A stretch of 64,000 bases of DNA from an uncultured Christensenellaceae bacterium (GTDB taxonomy: Bacteria > Bacillota > Clostridia > Christensenellales > UBA1242), in the NCBI GenBank assembly GCA_910587225.1, contig CAJULT010000001.1:51786-115785 (forward strand), read 5' to 3'. The notes under the pieces are model-generated. The model saw nothing but the letters and a program-made list of their open reading frames with translations. It was not told the origin of the DNA and made no database searches. Position 1 is the first letter of the stretch. Each line of letters opens with the position of its first letter. A program made the position numbers and the translations under genes. Positions 62,120 to 64,000 of this stretch are shown piece by piece.

Positions 62120-62842
62120 ATGGTTAAGGAATTAAAAAAAGAACTTTCAAAATTATCTGGTATTGATTTTTTCAATCCTAAATATAGAGATGTATTTAAA
62201 AAATACTTTCCTAATGACACTACCGAAAACGATGTCAATGACAACGAAGAAGATAGACTTAAGGAAGTATTGGGAGAAGAGAACGAAGAAACCAAAACTC
62301 CAGATACTCAAGAGAACTCAACTGACACAGTAGAAGAGAATGCTGAGGATAAGAAGGAAGAGACTCCAAGTGATGAGCAAGGAGAAGAAACCGACAAGGC
62401 AGATGCTGATCCTACTGAAGAAGATGCTGAGGACAAAGGTGAAGATAATGCACCTGAAACTGAGAATGTTGATAGTTCTGAGCAAACTGAAACAAATGCT
62501 GAAGAAAGTCTTGACAATTCGACAACTGATGCACCTGAAACGACAATTTCGGAACAAAACAACACTTCCAATGAATTATTGGAAATGAAAGTTGAGTTGG
62601 CTCTTGTTAGGGCAGGTATTCGAGAAGATAGACTTGATGCAGCAAAAAAATTGTTCATGGCAGATATTCATTCTATTGAGGATCTTAGTAAACTTAAAGA
62701 CCTTGTTCAGCAATATCCAGAGTGGCTTAAACAAACAAGACAAGAGGCTCAACCTTTTGGAATGCCACTTGGAGACAATGGCGATGGTCTGACAGAAGAA
62801 GAAAAGAGACTCAAAGCAATGGGTATTGATCCAAGAAACTAA
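62120..62842 (+). CDS. Phage capsid scaffolding protein
   Basis: 240 aa, extremely acidic from residue 35 to 150 (repeated E/D/T-rich stretches such as ENAEDKKEETPSDEQGEE), then a helical C-terminus (LLEMKVELALVRAGIREDRLDAAKKLF). This is the usual scaffold layout, placed between portal and capsid. A GGAG site precedes the ATG. A terminator-like hairpin follows. Confidence 0.8.
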   Translation: MVKELKKELSKLSGIDFFNPKYRDVFKKYFPNDTTENDVNDNEEDRLKEVLGEENEETKTPDTQENSTDTVEENAEDKKEETPSDEQGEETDKADADPTEEDAEDKGEDNAPETENVDSSEQTETNAEESLDNSTTDAPETTISEQNNTSNELLEMKVELALVRAGIREDRLDAAKKLFMADIHSIEDLSKLKDLVQQYPEWLKQTRQEAQPFGMPLGDNGDGLTEEEKRLKAMGIDPRN

Positions 62843-62860
62843 AAACAGAGTTAGATTTTT

Positions 62861-62883
62861 AGAACGAATTATCGTTCTTTTTT
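62861..62883 (+). terminator. Terminator-like hairpin between scaffold and capsid genes
   Basis: AGAACGA / TCGTTCT with an ATTA loop and six T. It may tune the scaffold:capsid ratio by partial readthrough. Confidence 0.65.
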
Positions 62884-62920
62884 AATACTCAAAATTTGAT
62901 TTTAAAGGGAGAAAATTAAA

Positions 62921-63892
62921 ATGGCAAAATACACAGAAGTATTACCAAATTCATTCAGATTCAACAGCAAAGAGACTGTTGATACAGTGTTTAGCAAACT
63001 TTTGATTGCTAACCTTTTCAAAGACCAGACATTTAAGGCTGGTATCACTTTCACAGACAAGTATAACGAAAGAGGTGGACAAATCTACATGCGTAGACTT
63101 GGCAAAGTGGAAGCAACACAAACCAAAACAACTGATGCAAATGGTTTGAAATTTAAGCACACAAACACACAAGACCAACTTGTTCTTATTCAAAAGTTGG
63201 ATAGAATCAGTGTATCAGAAGAGTGCTACGATCTTGTAGAAAACCTTCGTGCAAGTGGAAAGAGTGTTGACAAAGTAAGTGAGGTTATTGAATCTTTCAA
63301 AGAAAAATGTCAAATGCTTTACACAAGTTATTTGCTTGCTGAACCAGCAGCAGAAGATGCAGTTGGAGTAGGTGGAGCAACAAGAAGTGCAAATACAACT
63401 GCCGATGACACTCTTGAAAAACTTACTGCTTCAATTCTTGAAGATAGAAAGCAAATCAGAGTGAATGGTGGTAAAGCAACTGTTCTTATCATTTCACCTG
63501 ATATGGAAAATCTTTTCCTTGCAAGTGCATCTAAGGCTGCAAATGCTTTCATTCCAGAGACAAATGAAGAAATGCTTAAAGAAGGCAAAATTGGTCGTCT
63601 TTATGGCTTGAATGTGTTCACTTCAAACCTTATCGGTTCTGGAACTCCACTTGGCACTGGTAGTGCTGCTAAAAATGTTGGCAATGCTGCTAAATGTGAG
63701 TATATCATTTACGATCATGATGCATTTGGTATTACTGGCGATATTGAGACACTTCGTTTGAAAGATGCAATCGACTTCACTGGTTGCTATGCTCAAATTG
63801 AAGGTGTATTCGGTGGTGGTATCTCAAATCCAGCACTTGCTTATGCAAAGATTGTTGGTGAGTCAACTGAAGAAAATCTTCCAGTAGCATAG
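62921..63892 (+). CDS. Phage major capsid protein
   Basis: 323 aa, with AAAGGGAG upstream. The N-terminal FSKLLIANLFKDQTFKAGITFTDKYNERGGQIYMRRLGK and the C-terminal YGLNVFTSNLIGSG and FGITGDIETLRLKDAIDFTGCYAQIEG follow the N4-gp56/HK97-fold capsid pattern. It is not similar to the coat protein at 18066-19265. Confidence 0.85.
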   Translation: MAKYTEVLPNSFRFNSKETVDTVFSKLLIANLFKDQTFKAGITFTDKYNERGGQIYMRRLGKVEATQTKTTDANGLKFKHTNTQDQLVLIQKLDRISVSEECYDLVENLRASGKSVDKVSEVIESFKEKCQMLYTSYLLAEPAAEDAVGVGGATRSANTTADDTLEKLTASILEDRKQIRVNGGKATVLIISPDMENLFLASASKAANAFIPETNEEMLKEGKIGRLYGLNVFTSNLIGSGTPLGTGSAAKNVGNAAKCEYIIYDHDAFGITGDIETLRLKDAIDFTGCYAQIEGVFGGGISNPALAYAKIVGESTEENLPVA

Positions 63893-63904
63893 GAGGGAAT
63901 AGAG

Positions 63905-64000
63905 ATGGCAAAATTGGCAGAAAACGAATGTTTGGTTAGAACTCTCAAATCTTACATTGATAAGGAAACAAAGAAGAAATATCTTGTTACAGATAGAAAC
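63905..64000 (+). CDS. Prophage gene, N-terminal part (runs off the window)
   Basis: ATG 63905 with AGGAGGG upstream; 32 codons are visible (AKLAENECLVRTLKSYIDKE, then KKKYLVTDRN). By position a head-completion or capsid-accessory protein; too little is visible to identify it. Confidence 0.6.
   Translation, partial: MAKLAENECLVRTLKSYIDKETKKKYLVTDRN

Larger units (their letters stand above)
46909..64000 (+). mobile_element. Prophage, left part (continues beyond the window)
   Basis: All genes from 46929 to the right edge are on the plus strand, tightly packed, with AGA-rich, AT-rich codon use unlike the host. Order: RHH regulator, recombination, replication, methylation/repair, terminases, portal, scaffold, capsid. 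No integrase, repressor, lysis or tail genes are visible; they presumably lie past 64 kb. The left end is placed at the end of the tandem terminators; no att repeat could be defined. Confidence 0.9.

Noticed and set aside
62308..62658. Ser-rich minus-strand frame opposite the scaffold gene
   Set aside because: It is the reverse of the acidic Glu/Asp/Thr repeats and has no start signal.

Overview
The window looks like chromosome of an uncultured, low-GC, endospore-forming member of the Clostridia. The evidence is the end of sigG, a YlmC/YmxH gene, spoIVA and a 29-codon spoVM, together with Firmicutes gene orders: spoVM-rpmB-yloU-fakA, rplU-prp-rpmA, and rpsL-rpsG-fusA-tuf. Placement below class is not possible from this sequence alone. 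No tRNA, rRNA or CRISPR array was seen.

Layout. 0-15 kb: sporulation and housekeeping genes (sigG end, ylmC, nrdR, feoAB, der, plsY, spoIVA, a small divergent regulator pair, an unknown gene behind a poly-G promoter, spoVM, rpmB, asp23, fakA, tlyA, a YkvI-like carrier, an ABC transporter pair). 15.05-22.2 kb: a self-contained operon of P22-like capsid and neck genes (portal, scaffold, coat, connectors, two holins) with its own consensus promoter and terminator. It has no large terminase, integrase, repressor, lysin or tail fibre and looks domesticated. 22.2-46.8 kb: comEC, holA, pcrA, ligA, three linked unknown genes, the str operon and tuf, two AT-rich unknown genes, sepF-lspA-rluD, a PH-domain protein, a Cys-rich mini-protein, a 1348-aa surface protein, rplU-prp-rpmA, and an OGG-type glycosylase. 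46.9-64 kb: the left part of a second, AT-richer, conventional tailed-phage prophage. It carries recombination genes (annealing protein, PD-(D/E)XK nuclease, RusA), replication genes (DnaD-like, DnaC-like), two DNA methylases, a PP-loop protein, RtcB, and then terminases, portal, scaffold and capsid. It runs off the right edge.

The most unusual signals are these. (1) There are four G8-G9 homopolymers. One forms most of the spacer of a TTGACA/TATACT promoter, two lie inside reading frames, and one breaks a methylase frame. Together they resemble phase-variation switches. (2) A ~180-nt intergenic element occurs twice (after spoIVA and between rpsG and fusA), with stems preserved by paired base changes and one pair of competing stems. 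(3) The terminase-less capsid operon. (4) Several genes have a -10 box 5-6 nt before the ATG and no ribosome binding site, as in leaderless mRNAs. (5) The spoIVA ribosome binding site is locked in a perfect 9-bp hairpin whose other arm would be absent from a sporulation-specific transcript.
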